Shown here: piece after piece, positions 1-10,920 of the stretch
How positions within the stretch are numbered: the stretch's first letter is position 1
Layout of the letters: each line of letters begins with the position of its first letter
Notes under the pieces: model-generated
What the model was told of the DNA's origin: nothing
What the model saw: only the letters and a program-made list of their open reading frames with translations
The model's database searches: none
Translations under genes and position numbers: made by a program
DNA from: Solanum dulcamara
Lineage: Eukaryota; Streptophyta; Magnoliopsida; Solanales; Solanaceae
Assembly (NCBI RefSeq): GCF_947179165.1
Contig: NC_077245.1
Span: forward strand, 11,998,740-12,062,739
Direction: 5' to 3'
DNA length: 64,000 nt

Positions 1-612
1 TCTCTCTTATCTTTTGATTTGAGATATTTGAACCAACATTATTCTACCTTGAGGTATGTTTCATTTTGCTATATTACATACTCGTACATTCCATGTACTG
101 ACGTCCATTTGGACCTGCATCATTTTATGATGTAGAGACAGGTTTAAGAGATCGTCAATAGGAGCATCATTGGGGATCTATTCGCATTCAGTGTATTGGT
201 GAGTCCTCCCCTATATTCGGAGGACACCGCTTATGTATTCTTGCGTCGAGTTAGCCCTTTTCATTTTGATTTGAGGTAGCCATGAACATGTCATTGGCAT
301 CAATTAGATAGTAGTGATAGAGGCTTCATAGACTAGATAGTGATGGGTCGAGTGAGTACTTTCTTTCTTTGAAATATTCTTGTCAGACTATTTTAATGAC
401 AAAGATTGAAGTTTGATTTGTTGGCCCATGACCTTTCTTTCTTGAGTTAGATTGTTGATTTGGGATTTGCCCACCAAATATTCTCTTTATTTTAAGTCTT
501 CCACTGATTGAATGAATGAACGAATGTGTGATCAGGCTATGTGGTTCGCTTGGGAGGTAGAAATGGTTCCTCAGTGTCGGTCACGTCTAGGGTACCCTCT
601 CGGGGCGTGACA
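1..612 (+). mobile_element. 3' part of a family-Y-like LTR
   Basis: The segment matches the 3' half of the family-Y LTR seen at 48502-50938. Shared features include the stretch around TACTGACGTC, the ATGATG-rich piece followed by AGACAGGT, the cue GGTGAGTCCTCC, and the terminal GGGTACCCTCTCGGGGCGTGACA-like end (divided here only by length). It ends at position 612 in TGACA. What follows (ATAACTCTC) has no TGGTATCAGAGC primer site, so this is the right end of a 3' LTR or of a solo LTR whose start lies outside the window. No coding sequence is seen in it. Confidence 0.7.
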
Positions 613-733
613 ATAACTCTCTTTGTGTTCTTACTCTTTTGGATTGTATTTTTTTGTGGGATAATCTAAATGAGGGAAAGAAATCCTCTATTTATAGAAA
701 ACTAGAAACGCATCAAATTCACGTATTGCACCT
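613..733. other. Short spacer, no gene seen
   Basis: AT-rich sequence between the LTR end and the 35-bp tandem repeat. It contains a TATTTATAG string near 691-699, but no coding potential was recognised. Confidence 0.5.
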
Positions 734-873
734 CCCTTTTTGACTATGCGTTCAAAACACATTTTGTTCCCTTTTTGACTACGCGTTCAAAACACATTTT
801 GTTCCCTTTTTGACTATGTGTTCAAAATGCGTTTTTTTCCCTTTTTGATTACGCGTTCAAAACACGTTTTGTA
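734..873. repeat. 35-bp tandem repeat, four copies
   Basis: Units begin with CCCTTTTTGA at 734, 769, 804 and 839, an exact 35-base period. Each contains a core of the form TTCAAAACACATTTTGT. Units differ by a few C/T or G/A changes (for example GACTATGCG, GACTACGCG, GACTATGTG, GATTACGCG). The last unit overlaps the end of the P450 pseudogene exon 2, so the pseudogene's C-terminal residues are encoded by the repeat. Confidence 0.85.
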
Positions 874-2503
874 ATATTTGACTATCTTGCACCATAATCA
901 TAGATATCGGGTTATTTGGGTGTGTAGTCAATCTATAAATCTCTTCCATGCTTATATCTTCTAGCTTCGTATCTCCTGCTAATTTCCAATTAAATCCATG
1001 CAACAAGTTAGCCATTGTTGTTCGAACAACCTTCATACCAAGGCTATATCCCGGGCACCTCCTCCTTCCGGAACCAAATGGCAACAATGTGAAATTTTGC
1101 CCTTTCATGTCGGTGTTATTTTCTATGAATCTTTCTGGAATGAACTCTTCTGGCTTATCCCAATACTTTGGATTTCTTCCTAGAGACCATGCGTTTACAT
1201 AAACAGTTGTTCCTTTAGCTATATCATAACCAGAAACATTATAATCCTCAATAGAGTAATGGGGAAGAAGCAATGTGCACAAAGGGTGAAGTCTAAATGT
1301 CTCTTTGATTATGACATCTATATAAGGTAGCTGAGGGAAGTCATCTTCTTCTACCCATCGTTCTTTTCCAATGGCTTTGTCAAGTTCTTGGTGTGCCTTA
1401 TCGATGATGTTTGGTCTCCTCAAAAGTTCTTGAAATGCCCATTCTACTGTTGCTTCTGATGTATCTGTTGCACCAGCTAGCAAATTCTGACATTGATATA
1501 TAGCAAAAAATACCAAGTATCAACAACAAATTAAGAGAATGGTCTATCTATCTTATTATCATAAAATGTTATTCTGTATATAGAGAAAATAAGTAAAAAC
1601 TTAGATGTATTAATCCCATCATGGTATCTGTAGTAAGCTTAACTTCAAGATTAGGGTCATCATCAAGGTGCAACATAGCATCAACCATATCCTTTGGAAT
1701 ATAGTCTTTCTCAGTTTGCCTCTTTGCCTTGTGATCTTCAAGTACATATTTATAAAATTCTGTCATATTTTTTCCTAACGCCTTCATTCTCTTTACATAT
1801 CCTTGCAAGTCGAACCAACTAAGCCAGGGTATCCAATCCCCAAGATTAATCACCCCACCAAGAAGAAACTACTCATCCAACATCCCTTGCAATATTTCAA
1901 GTGTTACTATTGAAGCATCTGAGTTTGACTGATAATGATGATCACTACAATACTTGTCACTCATAACCAACCTACTTATAGTACGAAGAGTAAATCGAGG
2001 TAAATGGTCTTTAAGAAAAATTGGTTTTCCTGAGTGAGGAAAAAGACGAGAAATCAAAGTTTGTCTTTCCTCAATACGAATATACTCTAATGAATCAAGC
2101 CTCCTGGGATTAAATAGCTCGGTTAGGTATATTTTTCTAGCTTGACGCCAGTGTGAACCATAAGGTGCCCATGTCATGTCTGAGTAGTTGAAACTAGTGT
2201 ACTTACCAGCTGCTAATGCAGGGCGAGAAGCAAAAATAGTATCATGTATTTTCAAATTTCTAGAGATGATGCTATTAAAACAGGTTTGGAACCGAACTTT
2301 AGGAGCATTAAATCTCCATATTTTTGTGAAATATGGTGCAAAGACTCATGTGGGTGTGAACCAAGGAGGTTCAAATTGCCAATAATTGGCAATGGCCTTG
2401 GTCCTGGTGGTAGTTTCCTTTTGGGAGGGTTGAATATTTTTGAGAGAAAAGCTAATACTAGTATCCATGCACCAAACTCTATGAAAATCCAAAAGATCTC
2501 CAT
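857..2503 (-). pseudogene. CYP92-like cytochrome P450, copy A (pseudogene)
   Basis: This is the broken member of the P450 array. The N-terminal piece (from the ATG at 2503) has the membrane anchor and the proline-rich hinge PPGPRPLPIIGNL. The exon-2 piece (857-1486) keeps AGATDTS (I helix), ETFRLHP (K helix), FIPERF and the haem motif PFGSGRRRCPG. Three lesions show by comparison with copies B and C. A 13-base deletion at about 2252-2256 shifts the frame. A TAG at 1869-1871 replaces the TGG of the MLDEW segment. The intron donor is CT instead of GT at 1603-1604, while the acceptor CAG survives at 1487-1489. The intron is about 118 bp, against about 760 bp in B and C. The last residues diverge where exon 2 runs into the 35-bp repeat. 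It is unlikely to make a functional enzyme. Family assignment is by motif reading (CYP71 clan, CYP92-like). Confidence 0.9.
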
Positions 2504-3300
2504 CTTTGATAATGGATAATAATTCAAGAAAGCTTGAGAAATATTTATAGGGAAACTTGTTAGTATTTAATACTCTCGGTCCATATTAAGAGGTATTTTA
2601 TCTTTTTATTTTTATTGGTCTTTCACATGATCAATAATGTATTGCATGCAGTAATTGTTTTCTTTCAAATTTACGCCCTGTAGTTAAGTGACTAAGAAAC
2701 TATATATATAGGTATTATTTCATTAAATGTCAGTTAGTAAAAATAATTTTTACTATTTAAGAATAAGAACATTTTATTTTATTAAAAGGTGTGTTCAAGT
2801 TAAAAATATTGCTTTATATTGACCTAAGGGGTAAAAATTAAGACAAGAATGGCAGAAATAGAGTTTAAGCATCATTTTGAGAGAATATTCAATATTAAAT
2901 TTAATTTCTATGCACCACCAATAATTGTTTCTTAATTTTTTTGAGAGAAAAATTCAGTAGTATTTTGGATAGATATTTTGTGCCGGAGAACTTCCTAATT
3001 TCGTCCTTCCATCATAGTTCCTTAGTTTCTTTTGAATTATCACGTTGTATTTTTTGAAAGTTAATTTGACCAACTTTCAAAACTAATTTAGATTACATTA
3101 ATTCGTTATTTTGAAATAAAAATTTGAATATTTAAAAACTATACGAAAAATACTACAAGTTGCAATTTTTTTCATATCAATATGATAAAAATATATATCT
3201 TAAAATGTTAGTAAAAATTCATATTATTTGACTTTTAAAAAGGAAATAAGTGTTCATTACAATTAAGGAAATAATCAAAACGCTATATACCCAACCAGAC
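2504..3300. other. Duplicated spacer upstream of copy A, left of the solo LTR
   Basis: AT-rich intergenic DNA without a recognisable gene. It aligns with the spacer upstream of copy B: 2571-2930 matches about 8945-9310, and 2938-3300 matches about 10048-10410. This identifies it as part of the unit that was duplicated with the P450 genes. Copy B's spacer has about 730 extra bases in the middle, including a MITE. Confidence 0.7.
2541..2550 (-). promoter_or_regulatory. Probable TATA box of copy A
   Basis: On the minus strand this reads CTATAAATAT, 38 bases upstream of the copy A start codon. The same string occurs upstream of copy C. Confidence 0.45.
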
Positions 3301-5791
3301 TGTAACACCCCAAAAATTTCTACGCCAAGACCCGTAGCATTTTTCATGTACGTATAGGATCGTACTCGACGACTTTAAAAGGCATTCATGAGTTAGGATA
3401 TTCGTAAGTAATTCAAGGGTATTATATGTGATTTAGGGTCATAAGGGATCCCTAAAACCAAGTCGAGTCAAAAGAATTAGTCTTGGCTAAGTTTCCGAAT
3501 GAGTTCGTATAAGGGTCAACTTACAATGACCATATCTCTTTGCATATAACAAACTGGGTGGGTCTTCGAGTCTTCTTTCCAACGCCACCAAGATTGCAAT
3601 TTTTGGAGTTCGGAGTCAAAAGTTATGACCATTTTACCACAAACTATCTCTGCAGAATTTCAGGCAAACTAGCCTCAGTAGTTTGGGTGCTGGCGCGTCG
3701 CGCCAGCTATAGCGCCAGCAGTATTTTTGCCTATTTTCCAGATTTTTTGATGAAGGGCAACTTGGGCATTTTCCCTAAATGTATATACACGAACTTGGGT
3801 ATGTTTGGGAGTCATTTTTCAGCCTTTCACCTTTCTAAACAACCCTAAACTTCATCCTCTTCTCTCTCAAATAATCCCCTCCAATTTTTTTCTATCAAAC
3901 TCAAGGATTCAAGGCTCCTCATTGAAGACCAAGAATTCTCCAAATCTTCTTCAAGTTCCTCCCTAAGGTATGTGGGTTTTCATCCATGGGTTCTTCCACC
4001 CATGGAGCCTAAATGTTTTCTCAACCTCATATATCAATTTTAAATGATGAAATCTCATGTTATTTTACATAATGATTCCAAATGCATAGATTATGGTATA
4101 TTTAAGTTTATTTACTCCTATTGGTATATATATGTGTATTGACTCTTAATTTCAAGTGATGAGAAATTTTAGAAATTTTCATACTACGATTCCAAATGTA
4201 TAGATTCATGAATATTTGAAGTTTATTACCTATATTGACTTATGTTGATTCTTATTTACATGAAATAGATGGTTTATCAAGGTACTTATATGAAGGCTTG
4301 AAAGTAGTTTTAAAGTGCATATGGTGGGTTATTTTTAAGATGTTTGATTTGATGCATTCATATCTCTCTCATGCATACATGTATTCTTTTAAATGTACTT
4401 GAAAGTTATATGAAATGAACCCACCTAGTCTTCTTTTGTTGAAATGAAGTTGGATTGAAAGTTTGACTCTAAATGAAAGTTTATGAAGCAAATGCCTATA
4501 TTTAAGGGAGTCTTGTGAAATGATTGAATGATTGATTGATAAAAGGGCTTCTTAGCCAAATTAAGGTTTCAATGTGAAAGGACAATTCTCACATTGAATC
4601 AAATGAAATGTCTCTATAAAATGCTTGATTGATGAAAGGGCTTCTTAGCCAAAGTAAGGTTTCAATGTGAAAGGACAATTCTCACATTGAATCGAATGAA
4701 ATGTTTAAGGTTATGATATGACATGTTTGACCTCCCCATAGGCCGTCAATGCTTTTGAATATTTTTCCAAAATGGAAGGTCCGACTAGCATGGTACCCGA
4801 AATGCCATCACTGACTGTAGACCTAATTTTCTTATAAATCAAGGTTCATTAGTAGAGAGGTAAATAGGGTGTGGTAGTCATGATGATATTATAAACCAAA
4901 GGTTTTAATGAGCTATTCCACCGATGATGATTTGATGTCTAAAGTTATACAATGCTTATGTTATTATGATATATATAAATGTTATTCCGTGGGATTTGAC
5001 CTAGCACCGAATGTAGCATGTAGATGGGGACTCGACCTAAGGGGTCCTTAAGTAAAGCCTCATGTTGCATTAACTATGTGCCACCATAGGAGCCCTTGTC
5101 GGCTAGGCCTTTGTAGCCACCAAATGTTAAATAATTAAATGTAATCTGAATGGAGTTCTACCTGGCAAGTAGTCTCCCCGTGTCAACGTAGGGGCTTATG
5201 TTGGATTCCATGTAATAGCTCGCATGGTCTTAAATGTCGGTTATGGTCATTTCCCCATAAAAATAAATATTTAAGGTTTCCTATGATGATGTCTAATGCA
5301 TGCATTCACTTATGCATATTGATTTCTCATGTCCCTCTTATGTTCTTCATTTCATAGCATACTCACATACTTAGTACATTCAAAGTACTAACGCATACTT
5401 TTGCCTACATGATATCACCATGTAGGAACCGACGTCGCTCCTCGATCTCCTCCACGTGGCTAACTCGTATTAGTTTGAAGATTTGCTTGTGGTGAGTTCC
5501 CATGTTTCGGGAACAACATCCTTTTATTCTAAGCTTTTGTTATGTAGAATATTAAGACTTTTATTAAAGCTTTTCGTGGCACTTATATTGAGGGTGAGCT
5601 AGGGACATGTCTTAGCCCCTGCCAAGTTTATTAGTAGAGGTATGTTTGGACATAAATGGATGAAATGTTTTTATTTCCGCTTATTATTGTTTACCATTAC
5701 CAATGAAATGCTTAATGAATACTAAGAGGCTTGGGTGAGCGGGTACCTCATTCGCCGTGTCACCTCTAGGCCCTAGGCTTAGGTCGTGACA
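3301..5791 (+). mobile_element. Solo LTR of a gypsy-type retrotransposon
   Basis: This 2,491-bp segment starts TGTAACACCCC and ends GGTCGTGACA. It is flanked by perfect 5-bp duplications CAGAC (3296-3300 and 5792-5796). There is no internal coding region, primer site or second LTR. The paralogous spacer upstream of copy B carries the uninterrupted target (AACCAGACCTAGG, about 10408-10420), which confirms insertion after the P450 duplication. The first about 670 bp resemble the start of family-Y LTRs. The rest resembles family-X LTRs. It also contains the palindrome TGGCGCGTCGCGCCA (3691-3705) and the splice-donor-like AAGGTATGT near 3965. Confidence 0.92.
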
Positions 5792-5796
5792 CAGAC

Positions 5797-6590
5797 CTAG
5801 GACCTGCTATGCCCGTAAAAGAAAAAAGTAAAGTTAACCAAGTAAAATAGGATATGTAGTGTCTATGATTTAGAATAAACTGCAAATATTCAAAATACTT
5901 TAAAGTTTGTTTGGTTTCGTATAAACTAAATTTAAGATTGCAACTGCGATTATGTATTTAATGTGCTGGGAAATTGTAAAATAGCAATCATTTTGTTCTT
6001 GCCATTTGATAGAGTTTGAAGTTTGTTAGGTTTTGTATGAGCTAAATTAGATTGGAATTGGGAATAGGCATATGATGTTTTGGGAATTGTATGCACCTGC
6101 TTGGCCATGAAAATAATTCATATTTTTTATAAGAGTTGAACGAAAAATACTTTTGGTCATAATTACTTTTTTACCTTTTCAAAAAATTTCAGAAATTCTA
6201 AAAATATAAAAAAAAATTATTTTCACTTTTTTAACTTCAATTTACTCATAAAAATTCAAAAATATATCTAAGTTATTTAATAGTCAAACACAATTCCAAA
6301 TTTTATATATCATTTTTTCATTTTGAAAATGAAAACAACTTGTCTTTATTCTTTTGCACCTCTAACTTAATCACTTTAGAAATTAGACATAATATTACAA
6401 GAGGAAAAGTAAAATAAAAAAATAAAAAGAAGCCTAATTAAACGGGACAGGACTTCTGGGTAATTAAAAGGGATTATTATACCTGGATGAAGCAAAAAGT
6501 GTAGTGTTGCTTCATCAAAAAGTACAATTTTATTTTAACTTAATGCTAGCATACGACTTAAATTGATAAGACCACAACAAAGTACTAATC
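5797..6590. other. Duplicated spacer between the solo LTR and copy B
   Basis: AT-rich intergenic sequence that continues the copy-A upstream spacer. It matches 10415-10920 and then 32373-32569 on the far side of the large nested insertion. No gene was seen. The part next to copy B is its 3' flank: an AATAAA signal on the minus strand at 6529-6534 and a 10-bp-stem inverted repeat (GATGAAGCAA / TTGCTTCATC) around 6487-6516, also present after copy C. Confidence 0.65.
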
Positions 6591-8884
6591 CTAATAAAGA
6601 TGGAGAGGAAGTCTTGGTTCCATAATCACAGATATAGGCTTATTTGGGTGTGTAGTCAATGCATAAATTTCTTCCATGCTTATATCTTTTGGCTTCATAT
6701 CTCCTGCTAATTTCCAATTAAATCCATGCAACAAGTTAGCCATTATTATTTGTGTAATCTTCATACCAAGCTTATACCCCGGACACCTCCTCCTTCCGGA
6801 ACCAAATGGCAACAATGTGAAATTTTGCCCTTTAATGTCTATGTTATTTTCTATGAATCTTTCTGGAATGAACTCTTCTGGCCTATCCCAATACTTTGAA
6901 TTTCTTCCTAAGGACCATGCATTTACATAAACACTTGTCCCTTTCGGTATGTCATAACCAGCAACATTACAATCCTCCATAGAGTAATGGGGAGGAAGCA
7001 ATGCACATAAAGGGTGAAGTCTAAATGTCTCTTTGATTATGGCTTCTATATAAGGTAGCTGAGAGAAGTCCTCTTCTTCTACCCATCGTTCTTTTCCGAT
7101 AGCTCTGTCAAGTTCTTGGTGTACCTTGTCGATGATGTATGGTCTCCTCAAAAGTTCTTGAAATGCCCATTCTACTGTTGCTGCTGCTGTATCTGTTGTA
7201 CCAGTTATCAAATCCTGACATTGACAGCAAAAACCATCAAATAGTAATAACAAATTTTGTCAGAATAGTTAGTGTTGATGAGAGTATTTTAGAGAATGAA
7301 GTTTGTCCCTCATTAGTAAGATAGAAGAAAGTAGATGTGATTTTAAACACTTCTAATTATCTTAGTTTAAATTATGAGGTAAGTTTTGGAGGAGACAAAA
7401 AGGTTTGGCTACATTGTTAAATAGTCAAAGATGGGCACTTAACAGAGGAAATCGACACTTATGCCAAAAGTTAGAGAAGGATTTGGACAAGGGTGTCGCT
7501 CTAGACCAAGATCCTAGCTCCTATATTCAAAAAAGGCACATACATCCTTTTCTTCTAACATAATTAAAAAAATTAATTTAAATTTATTTTTTAAAGATTT
7601 TTGTTTAAAAAATAATAACGAGGAGTATATCATCTCTAAATGACAAAATTGAGGGGTACATCTCACGACATTTTCCCTTCAAAAAATAATTCATCTCTTC
7701 TCCAAAACGAATAACATCATACTATTATCTTCTTCTCTTCCACTCTTCTAAAAAACACAATTTTGTTCTGATGAAAACTTCAAGTTAATCGTTGAAACTT
7801 AAAATTTGTTGGCTTTGTAAGATTCTAGAGGAGTTTTGCCACTATCCCTCCAATAACAAAGTGGGAGGCTTATCTTTTTTAAGGAGAAACAAAAATAAAA
7901 AAAAAAGGTCTCTCTATATATATGTATTGTATTGTCATGAAATGCTATTGTAGTTATAGAGAAAATAAGTAAACTTACATGTATTAATCCCATCAGTCCA
8001 TCGGAAGTAAGCTTAACTACAAGATTAGGATCATCAGCAAGGTTCAAAAGAACATTAATAATGTCCTTAGGAACATAATCCTCCTCTATTTGCCTCTTTG
8101 TTACCTTGTGATCTTCAAGTACATATTTGTAAAAATGTGTGAAATCTTTCCCTAATGTCTTCATTCGTTTTACATATCCTTGCAAGTCGAACACACTAAG
8201 CCAAGGTATCCAATCTCCAAGATTAATCACCCCACTAAGAATAAACCATTCATCGAGCATCCTTTGTATTGCTTCAAGTGTTATTTTTGAAACATCTGAG
8301 TTTGACTGATCACTAAAATATTTGTCACTCATAACGAACCTACTTACAATGCGAAGAGTAAATCGAGGTAAATGGTCTTTAAGGAAAATTGGTTTTCCTG
8401 AGTGAGTAAAAAGACGAGAAATCAAAGTTTGTCTTTCCTCAACACGAATATACTCAAATGAATCAAGCCTCCTAGGATTAAGTATCTCAGTTAGGTATAT
8501 TTTTCTAGCTTGACGCCAGTATGCACCATAAGGTGTCCATGTCATGTCTGAGTAGTTGAAACTAGTGTACTTACCAGCTGCTAATAAAGGACGAGAAGCA
8601 AAGATAGCATCATGTGTTTTCAATATCTCTTTAGCCATTTCTGGAGATGATGCTATCAAAACAGGCTTCGAACCGAACTTTAAGAGCATTAAATCTCCAT
8701 ATTTTTGTGAAAGATGGTGCAAAGACTCATGTGGGTGTGAACCAAGAAGGTTCAAATTGCCAATAATTGGCCATGGCCTTGGTCCTGGTGGTAGTTTCCT
8801 TTTGGGATGGTTGAATATTTTTGAGAGAAAAGCTAATGCTAGTAGCCATGCACCAGACGCTATGAAAATCCAAAAGATCTCCAT
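6591..8884 (-). CDS. CYP92-like cytochrome P450, copy B (intact, two exons)
   Basis: Join of exon 1 (7979-8884, 302 codons) and exon 2 (6591-7214, 207 codons plus stop), giving 509 residues, a normal length for plant CYP71-clan enzymes. The intron (7215-7978) starts GTAAGT, ends TGTCAG and is phase 0. Visible parts are: N-terminal membrane anchor (residues 4-22), hinge PPGPRPWPIIGNL (32-44), C-helix WRQARK (123-128), I-helix TGTTDTA (306-312), K-helix ETFR (364-367), PERF (419-422), and haem-binding FGSGRRRCPG with Cys446 as the thiolate ligand. Expected role is an ER-bound, NADPH-P450-reductase-dependent monooxygenase. The AAGKYTS..YSD segment after RP is typical of CYP92, a family that includes homoterpene (TMTT) synthases in maize, but the substrate here cannot be deduced. 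The I-helix has TG...A where copies A and C have AG...S. The TATA-like element carries a substitution. Neighbours are paralogues A and C on the same strand. Confidence 0.9.
7215..7978 (-). other. Intron of P450 copy B
   Basis: 764-bp phase-0 GT-AG intron at the conserved CYP71-clan position just before the I-helix. It is nearly the same length as the copy C intron (759 bp) but about 640 bp longer than that of copy A. Confidence 0.85.
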
Positions 8885-8920
8885 CTTTGATAATGGATAA
8901 TAATTGAAGAAAGCTTGAGA

Positions 8921-8930
8921 AATATTAATA
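8921..8930 (-). promoter_or_regulatory. Altered TATA-like element of copy B
   Basis: The minus strand reads TATTAATATT where copies A and C read TATAAATATT. That is a single T-for-A change in an otherwise conserved context (CCCTAT...TTTCTCAAGCTTTC). Whether it lowers transcription is unknown. Confidence 0.35.
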
Positions 8931-9455
8931 GGGAAACTTGCCAGTATTTAATACTCTCGATCCATATTAAGTGGTATTTTTATCTTTTTATTTTTATTCA
9001 AGATAATTGGTCTTTCACATGATCAATAATATATTGCATGCAGTAATTGTTTTCTTTCAAATTTACGCCCTGTAGTTAAGTGACTAAGAAACTATATATA
9101 TATAGGTATTATTTCATTAGATGTCAGTTAGTAAAAATATTTTTTACTATTTAAGAATAAGAACATTTTATTTTACTAAAAGGTGTATTCAAGTTAAAAA
9201 CATCACTTAATATTGATCTACGGGGTAAAAGTTAAGACAAGAATGGCAGAAATAGAGTTTAAGCATCATTTTGAGAAACTATTAAATATTAAATTTAATT
9301 TCTATGCACCACCAATAGCATACCATTTATTTACTTTGTCAAGGTAATGTTACACATATAAATTAAAGTTTTTAGAAATTATAGAAAATTTCTTTATTTT
9401 GTCATTTTCGGGATTAATGATTATCCTATATAATGTCTCTATATTTTTTCTTTAT

Positions 9456-9837
9456 GAGTCCGTTTGAATTGGCTTTAAGTTGGTCAAAACCAACTTAAAG
9501 CCCCTTTTTAGCTTTTGGACGTGTTTGCCTAATGCTGACTTTAAGCCATAAAGTTCTTAAAGTCAGTCAAAAATGAAAAGTTAGGATTCCTAACTTTTTT
9601 TTTCCAAAGTGCTTAAAGTCATTTTCTTTGACCATGGAAATTACTTTTATATCCTTTATATTTTAACTAAATTCTCAAACTATCTTTTTTTATTCTTTTA
9701 ACCCTAAAATTCACATCATAAGCACTTTTATCCAAACACTCAACTGCTTATTTATAAAAATAACTTTCAGCACTTTAAAGTTCTAAAAACACTTTATACA
9801 TAAAAGTTATTTTTTTTAAGCCCATCCAAACGGGCTC
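9456..9837. mobile_element. MITE with imperfect terminal inverted repeats
   Basis: The left end GAGTCCGTTTGAATTGGCT and the reverse complement of the right end (GAGCCCGTTTGGATGGGCT) form terminal inverted repeats of about 23 bp. A hairpin GGCTTTAAGTTGGT / ACCAACTTAAAGCC sits next to the left end (9470-9502). TAT flanks both sides as a possible 3-bp target duplication. No transposase is encoded. It is absent from the paralogous spacer of copy A. Confidence 0.7.
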
Positions 9838-10920
9838 TATGAATGATAATATTTGAATAGTTAAAAATTCAATCGTATTATTGCACGACCACTGCGTAAG
9901 TCTTATCTCTATTCTCCTCTGACTTGGTTGTGTTATGTCCACACAATCAGCTTTCAAAGATTATGATGTCCTATTGTAGGTCCATGGGATATTTAGTAGG
10001 GACTCGCAGGAATGACAATGGGACAGGTTAGTGGGTAAGACCTATAACTTTTTTGAGAGAAAAATCTTGTAGTATTTTGGACAAATATTTTGTGTCGGAG
10101 AACTTCCTAATTTCGTCCTTTCATCATACTCTCGTAGTTTCTTTTGAATTGTCACGTTGCATTTTTTAAAAGTTAATTTGATCATTTTTCAAAGCTAATT
10201 TATATTATATTAATTCTATATTTTGAAATAAAAATTTGAATATTCAAAAACTATACGAAAAATACTACAAGTTGCAATTTTTTTTATATCAATATGATGA
10301 AAAAATATATATCTCAAAATGTTAGTAAAAATTCATATTATTTGACTCTCAAAAAAGAAATAAGTGTTCATTACAATTAAGAAAATAATCAAAACGCTAT
10401 ATACCCAACCAGACCTAGGACCTGCCATGCCCATAAAAGAAAGAAGTAAAGTTAACCAAGTAAAATAGGATATGTAGTGTCTTTGATTTAGAATAAACTG
10501 TAAATATTCAAAATAATTTAAAGTTTGCTTGGTTTCGTATAAACTAAATTTAAGATTGCTAATGCGATTATGTATTTAATCTGCTGGGAAATTGTAAAAT
10601 AGCAATCATTTTGGCCATGAAAATAATTCATATTTTTTTATAAGAGTTGAACGAAAAATACTTTTGGTCATAATTACTTTTTTACCTTTTCAAAAAATTT
10701 CAGAAATTCTAAAAATATAAAAAAAAATTATTTTCACTTTTTTAACTTCAATTTACTCATAAAAATTCAAAAATATATCTAAGTTATTTAATAGTCAAAC
10801 ACAACTCCAATTTTTATATATCATTTTTTCATTTTGAAAATGAAAACAACTTGTCTTTATTCTTTTGCACCTCTAACTTAATCACTTTAGAAATTAAACA
10901 TAATATTACAAGAGGAAAAG

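Larger units (their letters stand above)
8885..10920. other. Spacer upstream of copy B, up to the nested insertion
   Basis: AT-rich, no gene recognised. It is paralogous to 2504-3300 plus 5797-6410. Relative to that copy it carries about 730 extra bases (about 9310-10047), which include the MITE at 9456-9837. The empty target of the solo LTR is at about 10408-10420. It ends at AAAAG (10916-10920), the left target duplication of the family-X insertion. Confidence 0.65.

Noticed and set aside
948..1202. Plus-strand ORFs opposite P450 exon 2 (also at 6676-6930 and 32655-32909)
   Set aside because: They are antisense shadows of the conserved haem-region coding sequence and recur only because the P450 exons are duplicated.
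3540..3848. 102-codon ORF in the solo LTR
   Set aside because: Overlaps the promoter-proximal palindromes of an LTR and shows no protein features.
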